64,000 nt of DNA, taken from positions 372,001-436,000 of the forward strand of contig NZ_CANKYW010000001.1 in NCBI RefSeq assembly GCF_947488135.1. The letters are read 5' to 3'. This document shows, one piece after another, positions 1-9,750 of the stretch. Source of the stretch: an uncultured Marivita sp. Its GTDB lineage: Bacteria; Pseudomonadota; Alphaproteobacteria; Rhodobacterales; Rhodobacteraceae. Every line of letters begins with the position of its first letter. Position 1 is the first letter of the stretch. The translations under genes were made by a program, and so were the position numbers. The notes under the pieces were generated by a model. It had not been told where the DNA came from, ran no database searches, and saw only the letters and a list, made by a program, of their open reading frames with translations.

Positions 1-93
1 GGCGAGGCGTGGTTTTTCAAGATGAAGATCGAGGACATGTCGGCGCTGGACGACATGATGGATGAAGCCGCCTACAAGAAATACATCGGTTGA
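1..93 (+). CDS. gcvH: Glycine cleavage system H protein, C-terminal end (partial)
   Basis: Only the last 30 codons are in the window, ending with TGA at 91-93. The tail reads GEAWFFKMKIEDMSALDDMM and ends in YKKYIG, which is the usual C-terminus of the lipoyl carrier protein GcvH. GcvH shuttles the aminomethyl group between the P, T and L proteins of the glycine cleavage complex. The lipoylated lysine lies upstream of the window. gcvP follows 133 bp downstream in the same direction, as expected of a gcv operon. Confidence 0.85.
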   Translation, partial: GEAWFFKMKIEDMSALDDMMDEAAYKKYIG

Positions 94-165
94 TTTTTGA
101 GGGGCGGTTTGGTCCGCCCTTCGCATCGCCCCGGCTGGACGGCCCTTTGGCTGCCGTAGCGCGGG

Positions 166-188
166 CATATTTGGAAAAAGAAGAAGCA
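166..188 (+). other. A-rich intergenic motif between gcvH and gcvP
   Basis: The spacer contains CATATTTGGAAAAAGAAG followed by AAGC, an A-rich block in an otherwise GC-rich gap. From memory, near-identical strings are frequent in intergenic DNA of Rhodobacteraceae. Its function is unknown to me, and it sits 40 bp before the gcvP start. Confidence 0.3.
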
Positions 189-226
189 GGGGACGGCGCG
201 CCGTTCCGAGCCGCAAGGAGAGCGAC

Positions 227-3070
227 ATGGGTTACGATGCCATCGACTATCTGCCATATGATTTTGCCAATCGGCGACATATCGGTCCGTCCCCTGCCGA
301 GATGGCCGAGATGCTGGCGACGGTCGGTGTCAGCAAGCTCGACGATCTGATTTCGCAGACCGTGCCGGAAAGCATCCGTCAGGCAACGCCGCTCGATTTC
401 GGCAAGGCGCTGTCGGAGCGGGAGCTTCTTTACCACATGCGCGAGACCGCGTCGCAAAACGTTGTTCTGACCTCGCTCATCGGGATGGGGTATCACGACA
501 CGGTCACTCCGCCCGCGATCCAGCGCAATATCTTCGAGAACCCGGCCTGGTACACCGCGTACACGCCGTATCAGCCCGAGATCAGCCAGGGGCGTCTCGA
601 GGCGCTGCTGAACTATCAGACAATGGTCAGCGATCTGACGGGGCTGGAGATCGCCAATGCGTCGCTTCTGGACGAGGCGACGGCCTGTGCCGAGGCGATG
701 ACGATGGCGCAGCGCGTGGCGAAATCGAAGGCGACCGCGTTCTTCGTCGATGAGAACTGCCATCCGCAGAACATCTCGGTCATGAAGACCCGCGCGGCCC
801 CTCTGGGGATCGAGGTGATCGTGGGCGATGTCGCCGACATGGACCCGGACAAGGTGTTCGGTGCGATCTTCCAGTATCCCGGCACCTATGGGCACCTGCG
901 GGATTTCACCGACGACATCGCGCGGCTGCACGGCGCGAAGGCGATTGCGATCATGTCTGCCGATCCAATGGCGCTGTGCCTGCTCAAGGAGCCTGGCGCG
1001 ATGGGCGCGGATATCGCGGTGGGCTCGACACAGCGTTTTGGCATTCCGCTGGGCTATGGCGGCCCACACGCGGCTTATATGGCGACCAAGGACGACTATA
1101 AACGCGCGATGCCCGGGCGGATCGTCGGCATTTCCATCGACAGCCACGGCAACAAGGCGTACCGGTTGTCGCTGCAAACCCGCGAGCAGCATATCCGGCG
1201 CGAGAAAGCGACGTCGAACGTGTGTACGGCGCAGGCGCTTCTCGCGGTGATGGCGGGGTTCTATGCGGTGTTTCACGGGCCGAAGGGCCTGCGCGCCATC
1301 GCGCAGCGCATCCATCGCAAGACGGTGCGTCTGGCCAAGGGGCTGGAGGCGGCAGGGTTCAAGGTGGAGCCCAAGGTATTCTTCGACACGATCACCGTGG
1401 ATGTGGGCCTCTTGCAGCGCGGCGTGTTGCAGGCGGCGGTGCGCGAAGGGCTGAATCTGCGGCCGGTGGGCAAGACGAAGATCGGCATTTCGCTCGACGA
1501 GAAATCGCGCCCTGCGACCATCGAAGCGGTCTGGCGCGCGTTTGGACTGGTCAAGGCGGACGACGATCTGACGCCGGAATACCGTTTGCCGGATGCGCTG
1601 CTGCGGACCTCGTCCTACCTACAACACGACGTGTTTCATATGAACCGGGCCGAGACCGAGATGATGCGCTACATGCGGCGTCTGGCGGATCGCGATCTGG
1701 CGCTGGATCGTGCGATGATCCCGCTTGGATCCTGCACGATGAAGCTCAATTCGGCGGCGGAAATGATGCCGGTGAGCTGGCGCGAATTTGCCGATATTCA
1801 TCCCTATGTGCCCGACGATCAGGTGCGCGGCTATCACAACCTGATTGCCGACCTGAACGCCAAGCTCTGCACCATCACCGGGTACGACGCGATTTCCATG
1901 CAGCCCAATTCGGGCGCGCAGGGCGAATATGCGGGGCTTTTGTCGATTGCCGGGTATCACCGCGCCAACGGGCAGGGGCATCGCAACATCTGTCTGATCC
2001 CGGTCAACGCGCACGGCACCAACCCTGCATCGGCGCAGATGGTCGGCTGGAAGGTGGTTGCGGTGAAGTGTGACGACAACGGCTCCATCGACCTTGATGA
2101 TTTTCGTGCCAAGGCCGAGCAGCATTCCGAGACCCTCGCCGGCACGATGATCACCTATCCGTCGACTCACGGTGTATTCGAAGGCACGGTGAAAGAGGTC
2201 TGCCAGATCACCCACGATCACGGTGGGCAGGTCTATATCGACGGGGCGAACATGAACGCGATGGTGGGTCTTTCGCGCCCGGGCGATCTGGGCGGCGACG
2301 TCAGCCACCTGAACCTGCACAAAACCTTCTGCATTCCGCATGGCGGCGGCGGGCCGGGCATGGGGCCGATCGGTGTGAAGGCGCACTTGATTCCGCATCT
2401 GCCGTCGCATCCGTTGGAAGGCGCCGGCGCGGTGTCCGCGGCCCCCTTCGGGTCGCCATCGCTCCTGCCGATCTCTTGGGCCTATTGCCTGATGATGGGC
2501 GGCGAGGGCCTGACCCAGGCGACGCGCGTGGCGATCCTGAACGCGAACTACATCGCGACGCGGCTCGAAGGCGCGTTCGACGTGCTCTATCGCGGCGAGA
2601 AAGGCCGGGTGGCGCATGAGTGCATTCTGGATGTGCGCCCGTTCGAGAAAAGCGCAGGCGTCACGGTCGAGGATATCGCGAAACGCCTGATGGATGCGGG
2701 CTTCCACGCACCCACGATGAGCTGGCCCGTGGCGGGCACGCTGATGGTGGAGCCGACGGAGTCCGAAACCAAGGCGGAACTTGACCGCTTCTGCGATGCG
2801 ATGCTGGCGATCCGCGAGGAAATCCGCGCCATCGAGGCGGGCGAGATGGACCGCGAGGTCAACCCGCTCAAGCTGGCGCCGCATACGATGGAAGACCTCG
2901 TGAAGGATTGGGATCGGCCCTACACCCGCGAACAGGGTTGTTTCCCGCCCGGTGCGTTCCGTGTGGACAAGTATTGGCCGCCGGTAAACCGGGTCGACAA
3001 TGCCTATGGCGACCGGCATCTCGTTTGCACCTGCCCGCCGATGGAGGATTACGCGGAAGCGGCGGAATAA
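227..3070 (+). CDS. gcvP: Glycine dehydrogenase (decarboxylating), P protein
   Basis: A 947-residue PLP enzyme that decarboxylates glycine and loads the aminomethyl group on lipoyl-GcvH. Length matches the fused single-chain GcvP of most bacteria (about 950-960). Both homologous halves are present. The C-terminal half carries the PLP-binding lysine at about residue 699, in [20 protein letters not shown], a glycine-rich signature of the family. The start at 227 is supported by AAGGAGAGCGAC directly upstream. It lies downstream of gcvH and is likely co-transcribed with it. There is no sign of truncation. Confidence 0.97.
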   Translation: MGYDAIDYLPYDFANRRHIGPSPAEMAEMLATVGVSKLDDLISQTVPESIRQATPLDFGKALSERELLYHMRETASQNVVLTSLIGMGYHDTVTPPAIQRNIFENPAWYTAYTPYQPEISQGRLEALLNYQTMVSDLTGLEIANASLLDEATACAEAMTMAQRVAKSKATAFFVDENCHPQNISVMKTRAAPLGIEVIVGDVADMDPDKVFGAIFQYPGTYGHLRDFTDDIARLHGAKAIAIMSADPMALCLLKEPGAMGADIAVGSTQRFGIPLGYGGPHAAYMATKDDYKRAMPGRIVGISIDSHGNKAYRLSLQTREQHIRREKATSNVCTAQALLAVMAGFYAVFHGPKGLRAIAQRIHRKTVRLAKGLEAAGFKVEPKVFFDTITVDVGLLQRGVLQAAVREGLNLRPVGKTKIGISLDEKSRPATIEAVWRAFGLVKADDDLTPEYRLPDALLRTSSYLQHDVFHMNRAETEMMRYMRRLADRDLALDRAMIPLGSCTMKLNSAAEMMPVSWREFADIHPYVPDDQVRGYHNLIADLNAKLCTITGYDAISMQPNSGAQGEYAGLLSIAGYHRANGQGHRNICLIPVNAHGTNPASAQMVGWKVVAVKCDDNGSIDLDDFRAKAEQHSETLAGTMITYPSTHGVFEGTVKEVCQITHDHGGQVYIDGANMNAMVGLSRPGDLGGDVSHLNLHKTFCIPHGGGGPGMGPIGVKAHLIPHLPSHPLEGAGAVSAAPFGSPSLLPISWAYCLMMGGEGLTQATRVAILNANYIATRLEGAFDVLYRGEKGRVAHECILDVRPFEKSAGVTVEDIAKRLMDAGFHAPTMSWPVAGTLMVEPTESETKAELDRFCDAMLAIREEIRAIEAGEMDREVNPLKLAPHTMEDLVKDWDRPYTREQGCFPPGAFRVDKYWPPVNRVDNAYGDRHLVCTCPPMEDYAEAAE

Positions 3071-3189
3071 CCGGATGCGGGTCTGAGCGCGTCGCATTGT
3101 CTCAAAATCGGGAAGGTCTGTCAGGGGCGAGGAGTGAGGAATTCGCCCGCCCCTGTGCAACCAAAGACCGAGTGCTACGTTGCTCAGGT

Positions 3190-3372
3190 ATGAAACAGAT
3201 ACTCCGCACTCTCAGACGATTGACGACAGGACTTGGCGGCAGAGTTCTTGCCGCCGAGCAAAAGGCAATTCCCGTGGTAACGGTTGCGCCATATCGGGGC
3301 AATCTCGCGCTCAACCGTGACCGGTCACAGCACCGGCGCTACACCTCGCATTTCGAGGACATGCAGAATTGA
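3190..3372 (+). CDS. Small hypothetical protein (60 aa) overlapping the next start
   Basis: ATG at 3190 opens a 60-codon frame ending in TGA at 3370-3372. The product begins MKQILRTLRRLTTGLGGR, is basic and arginine-rich, and has no membrane segment. The stop overlaps the TTG start of the following dehydrogenase-like gene, an arrangement consistent with translational coupling. No strong ribosome-binding site is visible before 3190, and I recognise no family. It could equally be non-coding leader of the downstream gene. Confidence 0.35.
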   Translation: MKQILRTLRRLTTGLGGRVLAAEQKAIPVVTVAPYRGNLALNRDRSQHRRYTSHFEDMQN

Positions 3373-4010
3373 GCGCGCCCATCCTGATCATGGGCGCAAC
3401 CTCGGGCATTGGACGGTGCGCGATGGACGAAGCGGTCCGGCGCGGCCTATCGGTACGTGCCTTCGCACGCAGCGCGGACACGCTTGAGGCGACCGATCTC
3501 GTCGAGCCCTGCAAGGGCGACGCGAAGAACGCAGAGGACGTTGCCCGTGCGCTTTCCGGCGCACGCGCGGTCATCTACGCTTTGGGCATCCAGGAACGCA
3601 TCGCAATGCTGTGGGAAGAGGAAACGCTCTTTTCCGAGACCACCGGCGTTCTGCTGGACGAGATGGCCAAGGCCGATACCTCACGGTTGATTGTCGTCAC
3701 CGGGTTCGGGGCAGGCCGCAGCAAATCCGCGATGAGCTGGGTCGAACGGACAGGCCATCGGGCCATCCTCGGCAAGCCCTATGCTGACAAGGATCGTCAG
3801 GAAGAGATGGTCACGGCGTCGCCTCTGGACTGGACGATTGCGCGTCCGGTGATCCTTACCAAGGGCGCGCGTTCCGAAAATTACAAGGTTCTGCGCGACC
3901 CAAAGCAATGGCGGAACGGGCTCATCTCGCGCGCCAGCGTCGCGCATTACCTGATCGATGCGGGCGAACAAAATCTGGATGTGCGCGCCGACGTGGTGTT
4001 GGCGCGCTGA
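3369..4010 (+). CDS. NAD(P)-binding Rossmann-fold (NmrA/SDR-like) protein
   Basis: 213 residues with an N-terminal dinucleotide-binding motif, ILIMGATSGIGRCAMDEAV, then VIYALGIQ and a strand-rich core with RLIVVTGFGAGRSKSA. This is the atypical short-chain dehydrogenase/NAD(P)H-binding fold. The substrate cannot be predicted. The TTG start at 3369 is chosen because the first in-frame ATG would cut off the first beta strand, and because GAGGA at 3355-3359 is well spaced for it. It overlaps the stop of a 60-codon frame. It converges on the phosphatase gene at 4033. Confidence 0.8.
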   Translation: MSAPILIMGATSGIGRCAMDEAVRRGLSVRAFARSADTLEATDLVEPCKGDAKNAEDVARALSGARAVIYALGIQERIAMLWEEETLFSETTGVLLDEMAKADTSRLIVVTGFGAGRSKSAMSWVERTGHRAILGKPYADKDRQEEMVTASPLDWTIARPVILTKGARSENYKVLRDPKQWRNGLISRASVAHYLIDAGEQNLDVRADVVLAR

Positions 4011-4032
4011 TCCGCTATTTCCGAAACCCAGA

Positions 4033-4905
4033 CTAGGCGGCGGAATCGTCCTGGAGCAGGAACGACATCGCATCGCGCACCCGGCCCCATGTCGCGGCGT
4101 CGGGTGCGCACAGAAGGTATCCCTCTCGCATGTGCGCACGGTATTGCGTGCCGTCGAGACACGCGACATGACCACCGGCACGCTGCACGATCAAGGCGCC
4201 TGCGGCATGGTCCCACGGGCTCAGTGCTGAGGACAGGACAAAATCGACATGACCCAAGGCCACCATGCGGAACTCATGGGCGGCACAGCGGAGCATATAA
4301 AGCCGTTGGAACCGCGTCATGAGCCCTGTCATCGCAACGCGCTTGTCTTCCGGCAGATTGTAGAGCGAGACGAAGCCGCTCAAATCCTCGACCGGTCCAC
4401 CTTTGGATACCGACACGCTCCGGGGCGGACGACGCGGCGCGATGACCTGCGCAGCGCTGCCCTCATCCGCGATCAGAACTTCGTCGGTCACCGGGTCGTA
4501 GATCAGCCCGAAGATCGGCACACCGAACCGCGTCATGGCAAGGATCACGCCAAAGGTCGCGAGCCCATGCGCGAAATTCCACGTGCCATCCACCGGGTCG
4601 ATGGCAAAGCCCATCTCGGCATCCGCCAATTGGGCGATCTTTTCCTCGGTCATGCTTTCCTCGCCGACAATCAGCGCGTTCGGGAACATCGCCAAAAGGC
4701 CGCGCACGATCATCTTTTCCGCTTCCTTGTCGGCTGCCGTGACGACATCCATCGGACCTGATTTCTCGTCGATCTCGCTGCTGCCGAGCGTGCGAAAGCG
4801 CGGCAGGATCTCAGCGCGGGCGGCGCGTCGCACGAGGTTGATGATCTGGGTGCGTTGGGCCGGCGTCAGCGGGGCCGGGATCGTCATGGGCAGGCTATCG
4901 GACAT
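4033..4905 (-). CDS. Inositol monophosphatase family protein
   Basis: 290 residues with all metal-site motifs of the IMPase/FIG superfamily: DVVTAADKEAE near residues 53-63, GEES at 81-84, DPVDGTWNF near 103-111, and a C-terminal PWDHAAGALI. It hydrolyses a phosphate monoester, such as inositol-1-phosphate, histidinol phosphate or a sulfated nucleotide (CysQ-type), using Mg2+. Sequence alone does not decide the substrate. It stands alone, convergent with the Rossmann-fold gene upstream and transcribed away from it. Length is slightly above the 260-270 usual because of an extended N-terminus. Confidence 0.9.
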   Translation of the reverse strand: MSDSLPMTIPAPLTPAQRTQIINLVRRAARAEILPRFRTLGSSEIDEKSGPMDVVTAADKEAEKMIVRGLLAMFPNALIVGEESMTEEKIAQLADAEMGFAIDPVDGTWNFAHGLATFGVILAMTRFGVPIFGLIYDPVTDEVLIADEGSAAQVIAPRRPPRSVSVSKGGPVEDLSGFVSLYNLPEDKRVAMTGLMTRFQRLYMLRCAAHEFRMVALGHVDFVLSSALSPWDHAAGALIVQRAGGHVACLDGTQYRAHMREGYLLCAPDAATWGRVRDAMSFLLQDDSAA

Positions 4906-5012
4906 CTGGCGACTCGTTTATTGCGGCGTGTGCCTCTGCCCATGCCAAGGGAACGGCGTCAGGGCAAGGCGGTATATCGCCGTTCATCTGCCCGCGCGGC
5001 CCAGCGCGGCGG

Positions 5013-7541
5013 TTACTCGCGTGCGCGCAGGACTTGAGCGGGGCGGGCGGCCAACGGTCGCCAGGCGAACATCAAGCCCGCGAGCAAGGTCGCCAGAACG
5101 CCGCCGATGACGATGCCGAGCGCCGAGGGCCAGACGACGGCAAAGCTGGAATCCATGATGAAGGTCATGACAGCCCAACTTCCCAGAATGCCAGCCCCAA
5201 TCGCGACGACCCCGGCACCGGCCCCAAGAAGCGCGGAGCGCAGGGCAAAGCTTTGCAGGATGCGGGCGCGGCTGGCCCCGAGGGTTTTGAGCACGGCGGC
5301 CTCGTAAGTCCGGGCCCCTTCGCCCGCGGCGGCTGCGCCGATCAGGACAAGAAACCCGGTCAGCAAGGTCGCGGCGGCCCCCCAGCGCACGGCGGCGCCG
5401 ATCCCTTCCAGCAACAGGCTCACCCGGTCGATGGCATCCCGCACGGAAATGGCGGTGATGTTCGGGAACGCGGTGGCAAGCTCACGCAGGATGCGAGCCT
5501 CGTCCTCTGGCGGGGCGTAGACGGTCGAGATGAACGTGTGCGGCGCGCCTTGCAGGGCGTTGGGCGTCAACGTCATGACGAACCCCATCCCGGCGGTGGA
5601 AAAGTCCACGTCGCGGAAGCTTGTGATCGTCGCGGTGATATCGCGGCCGAGCACGTTGACCGTCAGCTCGTCACCAAGGTTCAGACCGATCTCCTCGGCC
5701 TCTTCGATGGCAAAGCTGATCTCGGGCGGGCCATCGTGGTCCGGCGCCCACCATTCGCCTGCGACGATTTGAGTGTTGGTGCCCGGCTCGGAGGCATAGG
5801 TCAGGCCACGGTCCCCGGTGACGACCCAGTGATCGCCAGCGACCTCGCGGGCAGGCACGCCATTGATGCGGCTGAGCACGCCGCGCAGCATAGGCGCTGT
5901 GTCGATCCGCGCGACGGCGGGATCGTTTTCCAGGATCTCGCGGAATTGCGGCATCTGTTCGGGCTGGATGTCGACAAAGAAATAGGCCGGGGCGACTTCG
6001 GGCAGGTCACGGTCGATGGCAGTGCGCAGGTTGCCGTCGATCTGGCCCACGGCGGCCAGAACCGACAGGCCAAGGCCCAACGACAGCACCACGGGTGCCG
6101 CCGCATCGCGCGGACCCCCGATGGAGGCCAGCGCCCATCGCCAGACGGGGTGTCCGCGCGTCGCCTTGGTGGAACGTTTTGCCAGCCAGCGGATCGCGAT
6201 GGATGCAAAGACCAGAACGATCAGCGCGCCGATCAGGCCTCCGGCGGTCCAGAGCGTCAGGAACGGGCTGCCCGAGAAGAACGACGCAACCCCCACCAGC
6301 CCCAAAAGCAACAGAACGGTCGCGATCACGTAGCGCCACGCCGGGAGCGCCTTTGCCCCGTCCAACGCATCGCGGAACAGCATCGCCGGGCGCACCTCTT
6401 CGGTGCGTGCAAGCGGCCAGAGCGTGAACACGAGCGCGGTCAGAATGCCGTAAAGCGCGGCCTCGGTCAGCGGGGCGGGATGGATGGTGAAGATCGCGGG
6501 CACCGGCAGCGAGGCACCGATGAGCGGGCCGAAAAGGATCGGCACAAGCGCGCCCAGCACAAGCCCCATCGCGATGCCCAGCAAGCTGAGTACGCCGATC
6601 TGGATGAAATAGGTCTGGAAGATCGTCGCACGGGTCGCCCCGAGCGTGCGCAGGGTGGCGATGACGGAGGTTTTGCGCGCGAGATAGGCACGCACGGCGG
6701 CTGACACGCCGATGCCACCGACGGCAAGGCCCGACAGACCGACGAGGATCAGGAACGCACCAAGCCGTTCGACGAAACGGGCCACGCCGGGCGCTCCGTT
6801 GCGCGCATCGCGCCAGCGCAGGCCGCTGTCTGGGAATTGCGCCTGCATCGCGTCTTCGAGCGCGTCGAGATTGGGATCGGGCGGCAACAGCAGCCGGTAT
6901 TCGGTTTCGTAAAGCGTCCCGGGCTGGAGCAGACCGGCATCGCGCAGCGCATCGGTCGTGACGATGGTGCGTGGCCCGAGCGAGAAGCCCGCCGCACCGC
7001 TATCGGGTTCGGTGACGAGTATCGCGGACAGGATGAAGTCACTGGTTCCCAGCCGAAAGCTGTCGCCCGCAGACAAGCCAAGCCGGTCCGCCAGCAACGG
7101 CGCCATGACCGCGCCCGGCTGCGTGCCATCGCCTCCCAGCGCCTCGGCCAGCGGCATCGCGGGGTCGAGGACGACTTCGCCGGTAAGCGGATAAGCCTCA
7201 TCGACAGATTTCACCTGTGTGAGCGCACGTTCGGACACGCCATCCGGGTCCTTTACGACCATCGACCGGAAATCCGTGATCTCGGATATCTCGGTCGAGA
7301 TGTTTTCGAGCCAGGCGCGTTCCTCTGGTTCGGCAAAGCGGTAGGTGAATTCGACCGAGGCGTCGCCGCCCAACAGGACCGATCCCTGCTCGGACAGACC
7401 CGCCTGAATGGCCGAGCGCACCGAGCCAACGCCCGCAATCGCGGCGACACCAAGTGCGAGACAGGCGAGGAAGATGCGAAAGCCCTTGAGGCCACCGCGC
7501 AATTCCCGGCGGGCGAAACGGGCCGCAGTTGCTAGCGCCAT
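5013..7541 (-). CDS. ABC transporter permease, FtsX/YbbP type
   Basis: 842 residues. A first membrane helix near residues 20-42 (FRIFLACLALGVAAIAGVGS) is followed by a large extracytoplasmic domain, then FtsX-type blocks of three or four helices near 260-400, 480-500 and 700-840. This is the ten-helix YbbP architecture (MacB/LolC relatives). Such permeases do not pump across the membrane themselves; they work mechanically on periplasmic substrates or extract lipophilic molecules. The start ATG overlaps the TAA stop of the ATPase gene upstream (TAATG), so the pair is coupled and forms one transporter. Confidence 0.9.
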   Translation of the reverse strand: MALATAARFARRELRGGLKGFRIFLACLALGVAAIAGVGSVRSAIQAGLSEQGSVLLGGDASVEFTYRFAEPEERAWLENISTEISEITDFRSMVVKDPDGVSERALTQVKSVDEAYPLTGEVVLDPAMPLAEALGGDGTQPGAVMAPLLADRLGLSAGDSFRLGTSDFILSAILVTEPDSGAAGFSLGPRTIVTTDALRDAGLLQPGTLYETEYRLLLPPDPNLDALEDAMQAQFPDSGLRWRDARNGAPGVARFVERLGAFLILVGLSGLAVGGIGVSAAVRAYLARKTSVIATLRTLGATRATIFQTYFIQIGVLSLLGIAMGLVLGALVPILFGPLIGASLPVPAIFTIHPAPLTEAALYGILTALVFTLWPLARTEEVRPAMLFRDALDGAKALPAWRYVIATVLLLLGLVGVASFFSGSPFLTLWTAGGLIGALIVLVFASIAIRWLAKRSTKATRGHPVWRWALASIGGPRDAAAPVVLSLGLGLSVLAAVGQIDGNLRTAIDRDLPEVAPAYFFVDIQPEQMPQFREILENDPAVARIDTAPMLRGVLSRINGVPAREVAGDHWVVTGDRGLTYASEPGTNTQIVAGEWWAPDHDGPPEISFAIEEAEEIGLNLGDELTVNVLGRDITATITSFRDVDFSTAGMGFVMTLTPNALQGAPHTFISTVYAPPEDEARILRELATAFPNITAISVRDAIDRVSLLLEGIGAAVRWGAAATLLTGFLVLIGAAAAGEGARTYEAAVLKTLGASRARILQSFALRSALLGAGAGVVAIGAGILGSWAVMTFIMDSSFAVVWPSALGIVIGGVLATLLAGLMFAWRPLAARPAQVLRARE

Positions 7542-8233
7542 TATTCCGCCGCCTTCAATGCCTGGTCAGAGATATGTCCGTCGGTCAAACGGATCACGCG
7601 GTCGCATTTCGCGGCCAATTCGCGGCTGTGCGTGACCAGCACAAGTGTCGCGCCGTGGCGGTCGCGCAGTCCGAAGAGCATGTCGATAATGGCCTGACCG
7701 TTCACGCCATCCAGATTGCCGGTGGGTTCATCCGCCAGCAGGATCTCGGGGCGGGTGACGGATGCACGGGCCAAGGCCACGCGCTGTTGCTCACCGCCCG
7801 ACATCTGCGCCGGGTAGTGATCGGCGCGGTGTCCAAGGCCAACCGCCTCAAGCTCTGCCGCGGCGCGATCATAGGCGTCTTTCTCGCCGGCCAATTCCAG
7901 CGGTGTGGCCACGTTTTCCAGCGCGGTCATGGTCGGGATCAGGTGGAAGGATTGAAACACGACGCCCATGTGATCGCGGCGAAAGCGCGCCATCTGGTCC
8001 TCGTCCATTGCGGTCAGGTCCTGACCCAGCGCCAGAACGCTGCCCGAGGTGGCGTTTTCCAGCCCACCCATGACCATCAGAAGCGAGGATTTGCCCGACC
8101 CGGACGGGCCGATCAGGCCCAAGGTCTCGCCCTTGTGAACGGAAAGCGTGATCCCATGCAGGATCTCGACCATTCCGGCATTGCCCTTGAGGCTGAGCGT
8201 GACATCTTTGAGGTCGAGAACTGGCTGGGTCAT
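7541..8233 (-). CDS. ABC transporter ATP-binding protein, YbbA/LolD type
   Basis: 230 residues with Walker A (GPSGSGKSS, residues 42-50), Q-loop (FQSFHLIP), signature ([14 protein letters not shown]) and Walker B ([14 protein letters not shown]). This is the MacB/LolD/YbbA subfamily that pairs with FtsX-type permeases, here the gene directly downstream and overlapping by one base. A longer upstream frame exists, but conserved sequence starts at this ATG. In E. coli a YbbA-YbbP-type transporter lies beside the TesA GDSL hydrolase. Here a GDSL esterase is divergent, 18 bp away, the same association. Confidence 0.93.
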   Translation of the reverse strand: MTQPVLDLKDVTLSLKGNAGMVEILHGITLSVHKGETLGLIGPSGSGKSSLLMVMGGLENATSGSVLALGQDLTAMDEDQMARFRRDHMGVVFQSFHLIPTMTALENVATPLELAGEKDAYDRAAAELEAVGLGHRADHYPAQMSGGEQQRVALARASVTRPEILLADEPTGNLDGVNGQAIIDMLFGLRDRHGATLVLVTHSRELAAKCDRVIRLTDGHISDQALKAAE

Positions 8234-8251
8234 GGGATACGGAGCTTTATC

Positions 8252-8926
8252 ATGTTGCATTGGTTCACATATGGGGCATCGCAGGTGTTGAGCAAGGTGC
8301 GCGTGGCGGCTGTGTGTCTTTGCACAGTGACGGCCGCGCAAGCCGAACCTGTCGAGATCCTTGCACTGGGTGACAGCCTGACCGCCGGGTACGGCCTGAT
8401 CGATCAAGAAGGCTTCGTTCCGAAGATGCGGACCTGGCTTGAAGAGCAGGGACTGGATGTTCGGCTGGTCAACGCAGGCGTGTCGGGCGACACCACCGCC
8501 GGGGGGTTGTCGCGGGTCGCATGGTCGCTGACGCCATCGACCGACGCGCTGATCGTGGCGCTGGGTGGGAACGACCTGTTGCGCGGGTTGGATCCGTCCG
8601 TGTCCCGCGCCAATCTCGAAGGTATCCTGAAAGTGGCGCAGGAGAATGATCTCGACGTGCTTGTCGTGGGAATGGAGGCGCCCGGAAACTACGGCCCGGA
8701 GTACAAGGCCGAATTTGACGCAATGTACCCGGAATTGGCCGAAGACTACGGTGCGCTGTACTTCCCCCGCTTTTTCGAAGGGCTGTACAGCGTCGGCGAA
8801 ACGCCTGCCGAGTTGCGCGAGGTCATGCAGTCGGATGGCATTCACCCCAATGCCGAAGGCGTGGACCTGATCGTCGAGGCGATGGGACCGGCGGTGGCAG
8901 AGCTGGTCGAGCGCGCGTCGGACTGA
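8252..8926 (+). CDS. Arylesterase / GDSL lysophospholipase (TesA-like)
   Basis: 224 residues. The N-terminal region is a plausible signal peptide ending near AAQAEP (residues 28-33). Block I is ALGDSLTAGYGL with the nucleophile Ser42, the oxyanion Gly is in NAGVSGDTTAGG, the Asn in GGNDLLRG, and the catalytic Asp/His in SDGIHPNAEG. This is the SGNH hydrolase fold of TesA and EstA, which hydrolyse thioesters, aryl esters or lysophospholipids in the periplasm. A GGAG box precedes the ATG at 8252. It is divergent from the YbbA/YbbP genes and coupled (TGATG) to the SRAP gene downstream. Confidence 0.92.
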   Translation: MLHWFTYGASQVLSKVRVAAVCLCTVTAAQAEPVEILALGDSLTAGYGLIDQEGFVPKMRTWLEEQGLDVRLVNAGVSGDTTAGGLSRVAWSLTPSTDALIVALGGNDLLRGLDPSVSRANLEGILKVAQENDLDVLVVGMEAPGNYGPEYKAEFDAMYPELAEDYGALYFPRFFEGLYSVGETPAELREVMQSDGIHPNAEGVDLIVEAMGPAVAELVERASD

Positions 8927-9537
8927 TGCCGGGTCGGCTGTTCCTTACCCGCGATGTGGGCGAGCTAGCCGCCATTGCGGGTGTGGATGCGCCGGAGACG
9001 AACCTGCCGCGCCGCAATATCCAGCCGGGGCAGGAAATACTGACCCTGACCTTGGAGGGCTTCCAGCACATGCGCTGGGGTATGATTCCGTCGGGACGCA
9101 AAAACGCGCGGGGGCGGCCGGTGATGGAAACCATCATCAACGCACGATCCGAAACCGTATTCGATAAAACCGCCTTTGACGACATGCGCCGCGCGGTGGT
9201 GCCGGTGGATGGCTGGTACGAGTGGACCGGGGCCAAGGGGCGCAAAACCGCTTGGGCCATCACAACCAAGGATGGGCGCCCTTTGTGGTTCGCGGCGATC
9301 TACGATGTCTGGAACGGTCCGGGCGGAGTGTCGGTGCCACAAGTGGCCACGCTGACCTGTCCACCCAATCGCGATGTGCGTGACATTCACGATCGCATGG
9401 GCGTGTTGCTCTCGCCTGAAGACATCAAGCTATGGCTGACGGGCGACCCGGACGTCGCCCGCAGCTTGTTTCGGCCTTGGCCTGATGGTCGCCTTTCGGT
9501 GTCCGAAGCCAAGGATGTGGACTGGTCTCAGCCCTGA
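8926..9537 (+). CDS. SRAP domain protein (YedK/HMCES family) lacking the catalytic Cys2
   Basis: 203 residues of the SOS-response-associated peptidase family. Conserved sites are visible: HMRWGMIPSG, INARSET (DNA-binding Asn), VDGWYEW (catalytic Glu) and DIHDRMGV (active-site His). Canonical members begin MCGR, and Cys2 becomes the N-terminal nucleophile that traps abasic sites. This one begins MPGRLFLTRD, so the cysteine is replaced by proline. The start cannot be moved to recover a cysteine, because the ATG overlaps the esterase stop (TGATG) and no upstream in-frame MC exists. It may still bind DNA, but should not form the usual thiazolidine crosslink. Confidence 0.88.
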   Translation: MPGRLFLTRDVGELAAIAGVDAPETNLPRRNIQPGQEILTLTLEGFQHMRWGMIPSGRKNARGRPVMETIINARSETVFDKTAFDDMRRAVVPVDGWYEWTGAKGRKTAWAITTKDGRPLWFAAIYDVWNGPGGVSVPQVATLTCPPNRDVRDIHDRMGVLLSPEDIKLWLTGDPDVARSLFRPWPDGRLSVSEAKDVDWSQP

Positions 9538-9543
9538 TCGAAA

Positions 9544-9750
9544 TCAGGCAAGCGCGATGTTGACCGCGGATTCCCGACCGTCACGACCCGCTTCGAGATC
9601 GTATGTGACCTTCTGATCATCCGCGAGGCCGGTCAAGCCGGACCGCTCGACCGCGGAAATATGTACGAAGACATCCTTGCCGCCGCCTTCGGGCGCAATG
9701 AAGCCGTAGCCTTTTGTCGTGTTGAACCATTTGACGGTGCCAGTGGCCAT
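9544..9750 (-). CDS. Cold-shock domain protein (CspA family)
   Basis: 68 residues, the normal length of a single cold-shock domain. It starts [20 protein letters not shown] and contains RNP1 (KGYGFI) and RNP2 (VFVHI). It binds single-stranded RNA/DNA as an RNA chaperone. It is nearly identical to the second copy at 11446, differing at only a few positions. A 6-bp hairpin (9533-9548) lies across its stop and that of the convergent SRAP gene. Confidence 0.95.
   Translation of the reverse strand: MATGTVKWFNTTKGYGFIAPEGGGKDVFVHISAVERSGLTGLADDQKVTYDLEAGRDGRESAVNIALA

Noticed and set aside
94-226. Glycine riboswitch before gcvP
   Set aside because: The gap is inside the gcv operon and too short for the tandem aptamers; no matching conserved core is visible.
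1619-3160. Long open frame antisense to gcvP
   Set aside because: It lies fully opposite a certain gene, is rich in Arg/His as GC-rich antisense frames are, and has no recognisable domain.
7529-8251. Upstream extension of the GDSL esterase frame
   Set aside because: It runs antisense through the ABC ATPase gene; the signal peptide and ribosome-binding site place the start at 8252.
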